A stretch of DNA of 46,030 nucleotides, from the NCBI GenBank assembly GCA_020722165.1, contig DYLI01000001.1, positions 1 through 46,030 of the forward strand, given 5' to 3'. Made by a program: the position numbers and the translations under genes. This DNA is from Halothiobacillus neapolitanus. Lineage in GTDB: Bacteria > Pseudomonadota > Gammaproteobacteria > Halothiobacillales > Halothiobacillaceae. Below the pieces are notes generated by a model. That model was not told the origin of the DNA and did not search any database. It saw nothing but the letters and a program-made list of their open reading frames with translations. Shown in pieces: positions 1-8,912 of this stretch. How positions within the stretch are numbered: the first letter of the stretch is position 1; the number at the start of each line of letters is the position of its first letter.

Positions 1-691
1 GCGACTTCGACATTTTCTGCACACCATCCAAGCCTTCAAGAATCGGCATGGTCATTACGACCTGCTGCGGCTTGCCATATTGGCGTTGCAGCTCACGCCC
101 GACCAGTAAATTGAATTTTTGATCGGTGCCACCCAGCTCAACATCGGCTTCCAAAGCCACCGAGTCGTAGCCCTGCACCAGTGGATACATAAATTCATGA
201 ATCGCAATCGGTTGTTGGCTGCTGTAGCGCTTACTAAAGTCATCGCGCTCCAACATCCGCGCCACCGTGTAACGCGAGGCGAGGCGGATCATCTCACTCG
301 AGTCCATCATACTCATCCAGCGCGAGTTGAACTCTACGCGCGTCTTATCTGGATCAAGAATCTTGAACACCTGCTCCTCATAGCTACGCGCATTGTCCAG
401 CACCTGCTCCCGCGTCAATGGCTTGCGCGTAACGCTCTTGCCCGTGGGGTCACCAATCATCCCGGTGAAGTCACCTATTAGGAATATAACTTCATGCCCC
501 AACTCCTGGAAGGTGCGTAGCTTATTAATAAGTACCGTATGCCCAAGATGCAAATCGGGTGCTGTGGGATCAAAGCCGGCCTTGATGCGCAGTGGCCGCC
601 CTAGCTTCAACTTTTCGAGCAAGTCTGCCTCGACCAGAATTTCCTCGGTGCCACGGCGTATCTCGCGCAAGGCGCCTTCAATAGCATGCAT
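1..691 (-). CDS. tyrS: Tyrosine-tRNA ligase, N-terminal part (cut by window edge)
   Basis: This class I aminoacyl-tRNA synthetase charges tRNA-Tyr in the cytoplasm. The visible 230 codons begin MHAIEGALREIRRG and contain the HIGH-type motif PDLHLGHT near residue 50. The window edge falls directly after the KMSKS signature, so the catalytic Rossmann fold is seen but the C-terminal anticodon-binding and S4-like parts lie outside. The ATG at 689-691 is chosen because a GAGG stands 10 nt upstream; a TTG three codons earlier is the alternative. The gene is divergent from the M23 peptidase gene, an arrangement known from Pseudomonas and relatives, which supports a chromosomal housekeeping copy. Confidence 0.95.
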   Translation of the reverse strand, partial: MHAIEGALREIRRGTEEILVEADLLEKLKLGRPLRIKAGFDPTAPDLHLGHTVLINKLRTFQELGHEVIFLIGDFTGMIGDPTGKSVTRKPLTREQVLDNARSYEEQVFKILDPDKTRVEFNSRWMSMMDSSEMIRLASRYTVARMLERDDFSKRYSSQQPIAIHEFMYPLVQGYDSVALEADVELGGTDQKFNLLVGRELQRQYGKPQQVVMTMPILEGLDGVQKMSKS

Positions 692-711
692 GTATGTCAA
701 GCCTCGTTTTG

Positions 712-740
712 TTGACCAATGTTGGAGTGAGGGTTATTTT
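712..740 (+). promoter_or_regulatory. Candidate sigma-70 promoter of the M23 peptidase gene
   Basis: TTGACC at 712-717 and TATTTT at 735-740 are separated by 17 bp. They match the -35 and -10 consensus at 5 of 6 and 4 of 6 positions, about 30 bp before the coding region in the divergent tyrS spacer. This is a match by eye only. Confidence 0.3.
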
Positions 741-773
741 AGCCGGATTAATAAAATATATTGAGAAAATCTA

Positions 774-2243
774 ATGCAAAAACTTATGGCCATCAGAAAA
801 CGCAGCCAGCCCTCGTTCCGCAAACGTTCGCATCATTTGTTGCGTCTTAGTTTGCTCGTCGCCGGATTGAGCAGTCTCGGCGCGGTCATCGGCAAGGTCA
901 GTGAACACCCCTTTGGCGCTCAAAACGACCCCCTTTCCCCCTCCAATCAGCTAAGCGCAAGCGTACTCCCTCCGCCTGTTGTTTCGCTTACGCCAGCCAT
1001 TGATTTATCGCCCTCCTCCGCCTTGATCGATAGTCTCACACCGCAAGGCGAGCAAGACATACACGGACAAGCCAGCGCCAATTTGCCAAAGCAACCCGAA
1101 CTAAAAACAGTCGATGTCACCATCGAAAAAGGCTCAAGCCTATCCAAAATTTTTGCGCAGTATTCACTGCCCACCAGTGAATTGGATCAAATTCTCAAGC
1201 TCGGCAGCGATGCCAAATCGCTCACCCGCTTACGTACTGGCGAGTCGATCAGCCTGGAGCTATCCAACGAACAGACGGGCGACGCACAGCTGCAACGCCT
1301 CAGCTACAAGCTTGGACTTGATCGCACTTTGCACATCGTGCGCACCGAAGAAGGCGACTTCAAGACCGAAGTTGAACAACATCCTCTCGAATACCGCCAA
1401 GCCCTTGGTCACGGAATCATTCATGATTCTTTTTACAATGCCGCCACCGAAGCGGGCGTTGCGCCCGACATCGTGATGCAGCTTGCTGATATTTTCGGCT
1501 GGAAGATCAACTTTCTGACCGACATTAAAGACGGCGATAGCTTCAGCATTCTTTATGAATCCGTCTATAAGGACGGTGAAAAAGTCACCTCGGGCGATGT
1601 TCTCGCGGCTTCGTTCACTAATAATGGCAAGCTCTATCAAGCCGTGCGCCATAGTGACAGTAACGGTAACACAACCTATTACACCCCGGACGGCAAAAGC
1701 CTAGAGCGCGGATTTCTACGCTATCCCGTTGAATTTTCGCGCATTAGCTCCGGCTTCAGCCATGCCCGCTTGCATCCTGTGCTTAACGTGGTACGCGAGC
1801 ACAAGGGTGTCGATTTTGCCGCGCCCTCAGGCACACCTATCCATGCCTCCGCCGATGGAAAAATCACCTTCCAGGGCTGGAAAGGCGGCTACGGCAAGGT
1901 TGTTATGCTGCAACATGATGGCGTGTACAGCACAGTTTACGGACATATGTCGCGCTTTGACCCCAGTCTGAGCCAAGGTGACAGCGTCAAACAAGGGCAA
2001 GTGATTGGCTTTGTCGGTGCCACCGGTTATGCCACTGGCCCGCATTTGCACTATGAATTCCGCATCAACGGCCAGCACCAAGACCCGCTTTCCGCCCAGC
2101 TCCCTGAAGCCATGCCCATTGCCGCCAATCAGCGTGCGCGCTTCATGAGTGAATCTGCGCAACTTATGGCGCAACTGACACGCTTGGAAAGCGAAGCTAA
2201 AACGGCCAGCCTCAGTACTGACAGCGACACCCGCAACCACTAA
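774..2243 (+). CDS. M23 family murein endopeptidase (MepM/YebA type)
   Basis: This is a predicted zinc metallopeptidase that cuts peptidoglycan cross-links in the periplasm during wall growth. Residues about 20-42 form a single hydrophobic signal-anchor after a basic N-terminus. A Ser/Pro-rich linker follows, then an OapA/LysM-like region at about 110-170. The C-terminal LytM domain carries the metal and catalytic residues H343-x3-D347, H391 and the HLH motif at 424-426, so it looks active. Its length of 489 aa fits MepM-like proteins. ATG 774 is used; the in-frame ATG at 786 is also possible because neither has a strong SD. It is followed after 14 bp by anmK, so a wall-cutting enzyme and a wall-recycling enzyme probably share a transcript. 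Confidence 0.9.
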   Translation: MQKLMAIRKRSQPSFRKRSHHLLRLSLLVAGLSSLGAVIGKVSEHPFGAQNDPLSPSNQLSASVLPPPVVSLTPAIDLSPSSALIDSLTPQGEQDIHGQASANLPKQPELKTVDVTIEKGSSLSKIFAQYSLPTSELDQILKLGSDAKSLTRLRTGESISLELSNEQTGDAQLQRLSYKLGLDRTLHIVRTEEGDFKTEVEQHPLEYRQALGHGIIHDSFYNAATEAGVAPDIVMQLADIFGWKINFLTDIKDGDSFSILYESVYKDGEKVTSGDVLAASFTNNGKLYQAVRHSDSNGNTTYYTPDGKSLERGFLRYPVEFSRISSGFSHARLHPVLNVVREHKGVDFAAPSGTPIHASADGKITFQGWKGGYGKVVMLQHDGVYSTVYGHMSRFDPSLSQGDSVKQGQVIGFVGATGYATGPHLHYEFRINGQHQDPLSAQLPEAMPIAANQRARFMSESAQLMAQLTRLESEAKTASLSTDSDTRNH

Positions 2244-2257
2244 GCCTAAACACACCC

Positions 2258-3382
2258 ATGCCGCTCTATCTTGGCCTGCTCTCCGGCACCAGCATGGATG
2301 GCGTAGATGCCTGCATTGTCAGGTTTACCGACAATGGTCGTGCGCAACTTGTTGCCCAGTACACCACAGCTTATCCGAATGACTTACTGACCGAATTGCG
2401 CGCCCTCATGCAAGCGGATGCCGTGCGCGCTATGCCTCGCGTGGCGCGACTGGATGCCTGGCTTGGAGATTTTTTTGCCCAGACGGCCAATAACCTGATT
2501 GACAGCTGCAAGCTCAAGCGCAGTGACATCCATGCGATTGGCTCGCATGGACAAACTCTGCACCACGACCCGCATGGTGACTACCCCTACAGCCTGCAAC
2601 TTGGCGATCCGCATCGCATTGCCGAACTTACCGGTTTAACCGTCGTGGCCGACTTTCGCCGTCGCGACATTGCTGCGGGCGGGCAAGGTGCGCCCTTGGT
2701 GCCACCGGCTCACGCGGCATTATTTGCGGACGCCCTTGAGACCCGTGTAATTGCTAATATCGGCGGCATTGCCAACATCACCATCCTGCCGCCCAAGAAC
2801 CAGCAAACAACACCGGTACGTGGTTTTGACACCGGCCCCGGCAACACTCTGATGGACGCATGGACGCAGCTCCATCTTGAACAGGCGTATGACCGCGACG
2901 GCGCATGGGCGCATGGCGGGCAGGTTCACCAAGGCTTACTTGCGCGCTTGTTGGCTGAGCCTTACTTTGCGCAAGCCGCCCCCAAAAGCACTGGGCCGGA
3001 ATTGTTTAATTTAGCGTGGCTACAGGCTCGAGCAGGCGAACTACTCGGTGCGATTGCCCCGCAAGATGTCCAAGCAACGCTACTAGAGCTCAGTGCCCGC
3101 AGCCTGATGGAGGCGATTGAAGCCAATGCACAAAATGCAGCACGCGTCCTCATTTGTGGTGGCGGAGCCTACAACAACGCCCTTATGCAGCGTTTGCGTA
3201 CGCTGGCAGCGGATCAGTCGATTGAAAGTACGGCAGATTATGGGATCGAACCCGCATGGGTCGAGGCCGTCGCCTTCGCCTGGTTGGCACGTCAAACCCT
3301 ACTCGGCTTGCCGGGAAACCTGCCTGCGGTCACGGGTGCCAAGGGGTTACGCATTTTGGGCGCAATTTACTCAGCGCATTAG
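2258..3382 (+). CDS. anmK: Anhydro-N-acetylmuramic acid kinase
   Basis: The enzyme phosphorylates and opens 1,6-anhydro-MurNAc to give MurNAc-6-phosphate, a cytoplasmic step of peptidoglycan recycling. The 374-residue protein starts with the family signature LLSGTSMDGVD. It also shows DFRRRDIAAGGQGAPLVP around residue 130 and FDTGPGN near 190, as expected for the ASKHA-fold sugar kinase. It sits 14 bp after the M23 peptidase gene on the same strand. It converges on the citrate synthase gene with only 8 bp between the two stop codons, leaving no room for a separate terminator. Confidence 0.95.
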   Translation: MPLYLGLLSGTSMDGVDACIVRFTDNGRAQLVAQYTTAYPNDLLTELRALMQADAVRAMPRVARLDAWLGDFFAQTANNLIDSCKLKRSDIHAIGSHGQTLHHDPHGDYPYSLQLGDPHRIAELTGLTVVADFRRRDIAAGGQGAPLVPPAHAALFADALETRVIANIGGIANITILPPKNQQTTPVRGFDTGPGNTLMDAWTQLHLEQAYDRDGAWAHGGQVHQGLLARLLAEPYFAQAAPKSTGPELFNLAWLQARAGELLGAIAPQDVQATLLELSARSLMEAIEANAQNAARVLICGGGAYNNALMQRLRTLAADQSIESTADYGIEPAWVEAVAFAWLARQTLLGLPGNLPAVTGAKGLRILGAIYSAH

Positions 3383-3390
3383 CCTGTCAA

Positions 3391-4566
3391 TTAAGGTTTG
3401 CGCGCGCCAATTTCAGCATAAGTCCTTGACTCCGAACCCACATACTCCTGCGTAGGCCGATAAATCCGGTTATTTCCAATCTGCTCTTTCCAATGTGCCA
3501 GCCAGCCGGCTGTGCGCGAAATCGCAAAAATCGGTGTGAATTGATCTTCAGGAATGCCAAGCGCGTCGTACAACACGCCGGAATAAAAATCGACATTCGG
3601 ATGCACGCCTTTTTGCGCCAAACGCTCATGTGCGGCGACTTCCAACGCCTTGGCAATCTCATACAGCGGACTGATTTGACCGCCGCGATGCTCGCGCAAC
3701 TCTTCGAGCATGCTTTGCAAAATATCGGCGCGCGGGTCTTTGACTTTGTACTCACGGTGACCAAAGCCCCAAACCACTTGTTTATTGGCCAAGCGTTGTT
3801 CCAGCCAGCTTTCAGCATTTTCCGGCTTACCGATCTCGCGCAACATTTCCAACACACGCTGGTTCGCCCCGCCATGCAGAGGCCCCGCCAGCGTGCCGAT
3901 GGCCGAGGCCACCACTAGGTTCGGCGCCGCCAAGGTCGAGCCACACACCAAGGCCGCAAAGGTCGACGCATTGATGGTGTGTTCGGCATGCAACACCAGG
4001 CAAGCATCCATAATCCGCGCTTCCACCGCATCTGGCTCGCGCTCGTTCATCATATAGAGAAAGTTGGCGGCATAGCTCAGGTCTTCACGCGGCGACACTG
4101 GATCGTCGCCGATGCGGATATGGTTCCACATCGCCACAATGGTCGCCATCGTGGCCAGAATCTTGGTCGCTGTGCCGTTCACAAACTCGTCGCTCGGCCC
4201 GTTGCCTTCGGCGGTCATGCGCTCGCTACCCGGATAAAACATACCCAAACTTGCCACGCAGGTTTGCAGCATTTCCATCGGATGCCCATTGGTAGGCAAA
4301 AACTTCATAATCTCACGCACGTTGTACTTAACGCGACGGTTTCGACGCAATTCGCTTGAGAATTCAGCAAGTTCGCTCGCATTCGGCAATTCGCCATTGA
4401 GTAACAGAAAGCAGGTTTCCTCGAAGCTACTGTGCTTGGCCAACTCGACGATGGGGTAGCCGCGATAGGTCAAAATGCCTTGTTGACCATCGAGAAAAGA
4501 AATCGCCGAGCGGGTGGCAGGCACATTTTGCAAGCCGGGAATATAGGGAATGCTTTCTGTACTCAT
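3391..4566 (-). CDS. Citrate synthase
   Basis: It condenses oxaloacetate and acetyl-CoA into citrate. The protein is about 391 aa, the shorter type without the N-terminal extension of E. coli GltA. Active-site segments are visible: HGGANQRVLEMLREIG, GFGHREYKVKDPRA and the C-terminal NRIYRPTQEYVG. The start is the ATG at 4564-4566 (MSTESIPYIPG) with GGAAGGA eight bases upstream; an upstream TTG would begin inside that SD. It lies 15 bp after erpA and is probably cotranscribed with it. A methylcitrate synthase (PrpC) is the main alternative, but no other prp gene is nearby and the motif wording looks more like general citrate synthase. Confidence 0.88.
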   Translation of the reverse strand: MSTESIPYIPGLQNVPATRSAISFLDGQQGILTYRGYPIVELAKHSSFEETCFLLLNGELPNASELAEFSSELRRNRRVKYNVREIMKFLPTNGHPMEMLQTCVASLGMFYPGSERMTAEGNGPSDEFVNGTATKILATMATIVAMWNHIRIGDDPVSPREDLSYAANFLYMMNEREPDAVEARIMDACLVLHAEHTINASTFAALVCGSTLAAPNLVVASAIGTLAGPLHGGANQRVLEMLREIGKPENAESWLEQRLANKQVVWGFGHREYKVKDPRADILQSMLEELREHRGGQISPLYEIAKALEVAAHERLAQKGVHPNVDFYSGVLYDALGIPEDQFTPIFAISRTAGWLAHWKEQIGNNRIYRPTQEYVGSESRTYAEIGARKP

Positions 4567-4581
4567 AACGAATCCTTCCAA

Positions 4582-4938
4582 TTAAACCGAGAACGACGAA
4601 CCGCAGCCGCAGGTGGTGCTGGCATTAGGATTGCGAATGACAAATTGCGCTCCTTCCAGACCCTCGGTGTAGTCAATGGTCGCGCCGGTGAGATATTGCA
4701 GGCTCATCGGATCAATCAACAAGGCCACACCGGCTTTTTCCAAGCGCGTGTCGCCTTCTTGCTCGGTTTCATCAAACGTGAATCCGTACTGAAAGCCGGA
4801 GCAGCCGCCACCGGTAATGAATACACGCAACTTCAAGGCCTCGTTACCCTCTTCGTCGATCAGTTGGCGCACTTTGGCCGCCGCACTATCGGTAAAAACA
4901 AGGGGTTCTTCAACTTCGGCAGACATGGCAACAGTCAT
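4582..4938 (-). CDS. erpA: A-type iron-sulfur cluster carrier ErpA
   Basis: This A-type carrier delivers Fe-S clusters to apo-enzymes such as IspG/IspH in the cytoplasm. It has 118 residues with the three cluster ligands in place: C46 in GGGCSGF, and C110 and C112 in TTCGCGSSF near the C-terminus. The start ATG (4936-4938) follows GGAGAAA at a normal distance. It is flanked by argC upstream (61 bp) and citrate synthase downstream (15 bp). In Pseudomonas erpA is also near argC and anmK, which favours ErpA over IscA; no isc or suf genes are present here. Confidence 0.92.
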   Translation of the reverse strand: MTVAMSAEVEEPLVFTDSAAAKVRQLIDEEGNEALKLRVFITGGGCSGFQYGFTFDETEQEGDTRLEKAGVALLIDPMSLQYLTGATIDYTEGLEGAQFVIRNPNASTTCGCGSSFSV

Positions 4939-4999
4939 GATGTTTCTCCAGTATTCATTTTAAAAAGCATTAAGCACGCCACAAATATAGGGCGAAAGC

Positions 5000-6031
5000 T
5001 TAAGGCAACAACCCAACAATCCGCAGACCCATATCTTCGGGAAAACCGAACATAAGGTTCATATTCTGCACCGCTTGCCCGGACGCACCTTTGACCAGGT
5101 TGTCGATAACCGAAGACACTACCACGGTATCGCCACCCTGCGGGCGATAGATCGCCAAGCGGCACATATTATTACCACGCACGCTGCGCGTTTCCGGCAA
5201 GCTGCCCGGCGGCAAGACATCAACAAAAGGTTCGTCGGCGTAGGCGTGCTCAAACAAGGCTTGCAGGTCGCCCGCTTGGGCATTCAAACGCGCATATAGC
5301 GTCGCCTCAATACCGCGCACCATCGGCACCAAATGCGGCACAAAGGTCAAACCAACCGACTGCCCCGCAACGAGGTTCAGAGTCTGGCAAATTTCTGGCT
5401 GATGACGATGCCCGCCCACTGCATAAGCACGGAAGCTTTCGCCCGCTTCGGCCATCAAGGTCGGAATCTCCGCCTTGCGTCCCGCGCCACTCACGCCGGA
5501 CTTGGAATCAGCAATCAGGGATGACGCATCGACCCAGCCCGCTTTGACCAGCGGCAGCAAACCCAGTGTGACGGCGGTCACATGGCAGCCGGGATTGGCC
5601 AGCAAACGCGCCTCGCGAATCGCCTCACGATTCAACTCAGGCAAGCCGTACACCGCCTCGCGCACCAAATCAGGGCTGGCGTGCGTCATGCCGTACCATT
5701 GCGACCACACCCCTAAATCTTGAATGCGAAAGTCTGCCGCCAAATCAATCACGCGCACGCCTGCGTCGAGCAGCTCGCGCGCCGCGCTCATAGCAATGCC
5801 ATTTGGCGTGGCAAAAAACACCACATCGCAAGACTGCAAATCCGCAGTGGCCGGGTCACTGAAGACCAAATCCACATAACCGCGCAGATTGGGGAACATA
5901 TCCGCCACTTTTTCGCCGACATTGCCGCGCGAAGTAATCGCCGCCAATTCAACCTTTGGATGCAGCGCCAATAAACGCAGCAACTCCACGCCGGTATAAC
6001 CCGTGCCGCCAACGATACCCACGCGAATCAT
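5000..6031 (-). CDS. argC: N-acetyl-gamma-glutamyl-phosphate reductase
   Basis: The enzyme catalyses the NADPH-dependent third step of arginine synthesis. The 343-residue protein starts MIRVGIVGGTGYTG, the nucleotide-binding Rossmann motif. The catalytic cysteine is C149 in NPGCHVTA, and GGHRHQPEI follows later. This start has GGGGAG eight bases upstream; the in-frame extension of five codons lacks one. It is divergent from the TlpA-like lipoprotein gene and heads a leftward series argC-erpA-citrate synthase. No other arginine gene is in the window. Confidence 0.95.
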   Translation of the reverse strand: MIRVGIVGGTGYTGVELLRLLALHPKVELAAITSRGNVGEKVADMFPNLRGYVDLVFSDPATADLQSCDVVFFATPNGIAMSAARELLDAGVRVIDLAADFRIQDLGVWSQWYGMTHASPDLVREAVYGLPELNREAIREARLLANPGCHVTAVTLGLLPLVKAGWVDASSLIADSKSGVSGAGRKAEIPTLMAEAGESFRAYAVGGHRHQPEICQTLNLVAGQSVGLTFVPHLVPMVRGIEATLYARLNAQAGDLQALFEHAYADEPFVDVLPPGSLPETRSVRGNNMCRLAIYRPQGGDTVVVSSVIDNLVKGASGQAVQNMNLMFGFPEDMGLRIVGLLP

Positions 6032-6114
6032 GTGTAAGCTCCCCATGCCAAAGTGTTTTAATAAGTAGAATCATAACCGCATATCATGCGCATAAACCTC
6101 AAGGAATCTCGAAA

Positions 6115-6609
6115 ATGCTCACACGCCGTCGTTTTTTAGCGTTATCGCTGCTCTCCACACCTTTACTTTTTAGCGCATGTGGCACACAAAACAACGCCGC
6201 CGATGCACCACTGCTGATGCTTGATGCCGCACCAACCAGCCTCGCGGCCCTGCGTGGCAAGCCGGTATTGCTGACCTTTTGGGCCACCTCCTGCCCCGGT
6301 TGTATCGAAGAAATCCCGCTGTTGAGCGAGCTGCATAAAGCCTACGCCGCACGCGGTTTGCAGGTGATTGGCGTCGCCATGAATTACGACCCCGAAGCCC
6401 ACGTTCGCGCCCTGCGTGATCGCTTAAAGGTTCCCTATCCGCTGGCGCTGGACAAAGATGGCGCGGTCAGCGCGGCCATGGGCACGGTACGCCTCACCCC
6501 GACCACCTTCCTGCTCGACCCGCAGGGACAGGTGGTGTATCAAAAAATCGGTATTTTCGATTTGGATAAGGTGAAGGGACTGATTGAGGGGATGTTGGCA
6601 AAGAACTAA
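6115..6609 (+). CDS. TlpA-like thioredoxin-fold lipoprotein
   Basis: This is a predicted membrane-anchored thiol-disulfide oxidoreductase of the TlpA/ResA type acting outside the cytoplasmic membrane. The 164-aa protein begins MLTRRRFLALSLL. The lipobox has its cysteine at C22 (LLFSAC), so it should be a lipoprotein. The active site CPGC is at 60-63 within FWATSCPGC, and the cis-proline segment is LTPTTFLL. The RRRFL stretch resembles a Tat signal but lacks the full consensus. ATG 6115 follows AAGGAA. Likely partners (cytochrome c maturation, copper or disulfide metabolism) cannot be named because neither neighbour is related. Confidence 0.88.
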   Translation: MLTRRRFLALSLLSTPLLFSACGTQNNAADAPLLMLDAAPTSLAALRGKPVLLTFWATSCPGCIEEIPLLSELHKAYAARGLQVIGVAMNYDPEAHVRALRDRLKVPYPLALDKDGAVSAAMGTVRLTPTTFLLDPQGQVVYQKIGIFDLDKVKGLIEGMLAKN

Positions 6610-6610
6610 A

Positions 6611-6674
6611 TTTAGCCACAGAGAGCACCGAGAGAAAGAGCCTCCCTTAATTTTCCTCTGCGTTCTCTGTGGCG
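6611..6674. repeat. CACAGAG repeat, copy 1 (hairpin between convergent genes)
   Basis: GCCACAGAGA at 6615-6624 is exactly inverted as TCTCTGTGGC at 6664-6673 around a 39-nt AG/CT-rich loop. It fills the gap between the stop of the TlpA-like gene and the stop of feoB, and may fold in both transcripts. It is one of four related elements in this window. Confidence 0.8.
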
Positions 6675-6683
6675 ACATTCTGC

Positions 6684-8474
6684 TCAATACCCCAGCCAAC
6701 GCGCCGTCTGGTAAAACGCAAAACTCACCGCATAGGCCAAACCGACTGACCAAACCACGCTGGTCATGGTCAAACGCCAACTTTTGCCCTCGACCTGAAT
6801 CGCCGCCAAGGTGGACACGCAGGGCGTGTAGAGCAAGGTAAAAAGCATAAAGCTATACGCCTGCACCCAATCCATGTGCTGCTGTACCGCGCCCGCCAAC
6901 CCTTCTTCGGACACGCTGTACAACACCGCCAAACCGCCCAGCACAATTTCCTTGGCAATAAAGCCAAACAACAAGGCCACGCCAAGCAACGGGTCGAAGC
7001 CTAGCGGCGCGAAGATAAAGCCGACCGCCGCACTTAATTGCCCTGCAAAGCTTGCGGGACTGGAGGGCTCCACACCCCAGGGCAAATGCGTCAACAACCA
7101 AATCGCCACCACGCCGATCACAATAAACTGCGTGGCGCGGCGCAAAAAGCCTGAAATTTCATTCCACGCGGACTTAAACATGCTCGTAAATTGCGGCAAA
7201 CGGTAGGGCGGCAACTCCAAAATCACCGGCTCCACCGCGTGATAACGCCGCTTGAAAACCACAGCGGTCAGTACCGCCGCCAGCAGGCTCAACACATACA
7301 AACTAAACAACACCAGAGCCGCCTGCGACGGGGCAAATAATGCGGCAATCAAAAACAAAAACACCTGCAAACGCGCCGCACACAAGGCAAAAGGCAGCAC
7401 CAGCATGGTCAAGGCACGCAGCGCGGGCGAGCGCATCACCCGCGTGCCCATCACCGCAGGAACATTACAACCCATGCCGAACAAGTGCAGCACAAACCCG
7501 CGCCCATCCAACCCAATGCGCGCCATAAAACCATCGACCAAAAATGCCGCGCGCGCCAGATACCCCGAATCTTCCACCGCCGACATCACGATAAAAAACA
7601 GCGCGATAATCGGCAAAAAACTCGCCACGGTAGCAATGCCGTCGTACACGCCACCTATCAGCAAACCTTCGCCAAAGGGCGGCAAGACGTGCGCCACCGG
7701 CTGCACGATGGCATTACGCACCCCATCCAACAGATACGCCACCGCATCTTGCAGAGGCGCGCCGACGGTAAAAATGAACTGAAACAGTAAAAAGAGGCTG
7801 AGGAAGAAAATCGGCAAGCCCCAGAGCGGATGCAGCAAGACACGATCAAGGTGGGCGCTCATGCCATCCGACAACTCACGCGGCGACTTCACCGCCATGC
7901 GCAGCAAGGCATCGGCCTCGTCCTGCACCGTCTCATCAGGCGCAAGGCGTAGCGCCAATGCCGTCTGCGACATGCTGTTTGCCACGCGCAAACCACCCGC
8001 AATCGCCTGACGCAATACATCCAAACCCTCGGCACGGCGCGCACTCACTTCCAACACAGGAAAACCCAGCGCCGCACTCAAGCGCGCCACATCAATACTC
8101 ACACCAAAACGCTTGGCCTCATCACTCATATTGAGCACGGCCAGCATGGGCACGCCCAAAGCTTTAACCTGTAATAGCAGATTGATTTGACGGTCAATTT
8201 GCGCTGCATTCAGCACGACCACCAGAAAATCGACTGGCACGCGCTCCAGAAAACGCCGCACCACATGCTCATCTTCCGTCATTCCATGCAGATCATAAAT
8301 ACCGGGAAGATCAACCAGCTCGGCTAAATCCGCACCGAGTGGCAACTTGGCGGCCAGCAAATCAACCGTCAGCCCAGGCCAATTACCGGTGCGTGCCGAA
8401 GCCCCGGTCAGACGGTTGAAAAGCGTGGATTTGCCTGTATTAGGCATACCGAGAAGGGCAACGCGCTTGGACAC
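6684..8474 (-). CDS. feoB: Ferrous iron transport protein B (short form)
   Basis: This is the inner-membrane Fe(II) transporter with a cytosolic G-protein domain. G1 is GMPNTGKS (residues 9-16), then DLPGIYDLHGMTEDE (G3) and NMSD (G4). Gate and core motifs in the membrane part include GCNVPAVMGTRVM, PFALCAARLQVF and YTPCVSTLAA. At 596 aa it is shorter than E. coli FeoB (773 aa), mainly in linker and C-terminal segments, with no frame break seen. The start codon appears to be GTG at 8472-8474. feoA lies 32 bp upstream. No feoC-like gene follows; the gene ends beside a CACAGAG hairpin. Confidence 0.95.
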   Translation of the reverse strand: MSKRVALLGMPNTGKSTLFNRLTGASARTGNWPGLTVDLLAAKLPLGADLAELVDLPGIYDLHGMTEDEHVVRRFLERVPVDFLVVVLNAAQIDRQINLLLQVKALGVPMLAVLNMSDEAKRFGVSIDVARLSAALGFPVLEVSARRAEGLDVLRQAIAGGLRVANSMSQTALALRLAPDETVQDEADALLRMAVKSPRELSDGMSAHLDRVLLHPLWGLPIFFLSLFLLFQFIFTVGAPLQDAVAYLLDGVRNAIVQPVAHVLPPFGEGLLIGGVYDGIATVASFLPIIALFFIVMSAVEDSGYLARAAFLVDGFMARIGLDGRGFVLHLFGMGCNVPAVMGTRVMRSPALRALTMLVLPFALCAARLQVFLFLIAALFAPSQAALVLFSLYVLSLLAAVLTAVVFKRRYHAVEPVILELPPYRLPQFTSMFKSAWNEISGFLRRATQFIVIGVVAIWLLTHLPWGVEPSSPASFAGQLSAAVGFIFAPLGFDPLLGVALLFGFIAKEIVLGGLAVLYSVSEEGLAGAVQQHMDWVQAYSFMLFTLLYTPCVSTLAAIQVEGKSWRLTMTSVVWSVGLAYAVSFAFYQTARWLGY

Positions 8475-8506
8475 GGAGGCAGTACCTCAGCAGTGAGGAG
8501 CGAAAA

Positions 8507-8734
8507 TCAAACGAGCGACTGCACCGAAATCGCATCGGCCTCACGCGCGCGCAGGAAAAACTCGGTCGAACCGACCCGCAAATGTAGCGGGCCATTAAAC
8601 GCCGCACGTCGCACAACATTTAATGGTCGCCCGGGGTGCACACCCAAAGCATGCAAACGGCGCACGAGGCAGGCATCACCCTCAACACAGGTTACGGAGG
8701 CGGATTCGCCACAACGCAAGCAGGATAGTTTCAT
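8507..8734 (-). CDS. feoA: FeoA-like ferrous iron transport accessory protein
   Basis: This small SH3-like cytosolic protein is thought to assist FeoB. It has 75 residues starting MKLSCLRCGESASV, with the family pattern LxxLGVxPG seen as LHALGVHPGRPLNV and a basic C-terminal strand. ATG 8732-8734 follows GAGG. The longer reading frame runs into the Fur box and is not used. Unusually, the N-terminus has C5, C8 and C16, which could bind metal. It is the first gene of feoAB, downstream of a Fur box at 8797-8811. Confidence 0.88.
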   Translation of the reverse strand: MKLSCLRCGESASVTCVEGDACLVRRLHALGVHPGRPLNVVRRAAFNGPLHLRVGSTEFFLRAREADAISVQSLV

Positions 8735-8796
8735 GATGTAGCCTCGGTAGGTTGAAGGACAGGCCGAATGACGACGCGGCGTTATTATGCCGCGAA

Positions 8797-8811
8797 TGAT
8801 AATGATTCCCA
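8797..8811 (-). promoter_or_regulatory. Fur box upstream of feoAB
   Basis: TGATAATGATTCCCA fits the 7-1-7 Fur consensus TGATAATnATTATCA with two mismatches. It lies 63 bp upstream of the feoA start. Iron-dependent repression of feoAB by Fur is the expected meaning. Confidence 0.7.
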
Positions 8812-8912
8812 TAAAGAAGCGCAACACAGCTTCAACTGCGACACCCTTGACTTCAAACCCACACAGCGCATCATTTCTGGCTTATAGCTATTCAGAATAG
8901 GGATTGAATACC

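Noticed and set aside
4432..5055. A 207-codon open frame on the + strand across citrate synthase and erpA
   Set aside because: It is antisense to two clear genes, with no SD or recognisable domain.
5956..6114. N-terminal extension of the TlpA-like protein
   Set aside because: It overlaps the argC start on the other strand and would bury the lipobox; the ATG at 6115 has an SD.
8735..8827. N-terminal extension of feoA
   Set aside because: It runs through the Fur box and lacks a start with SD; the family N-terminus begins at 8734.
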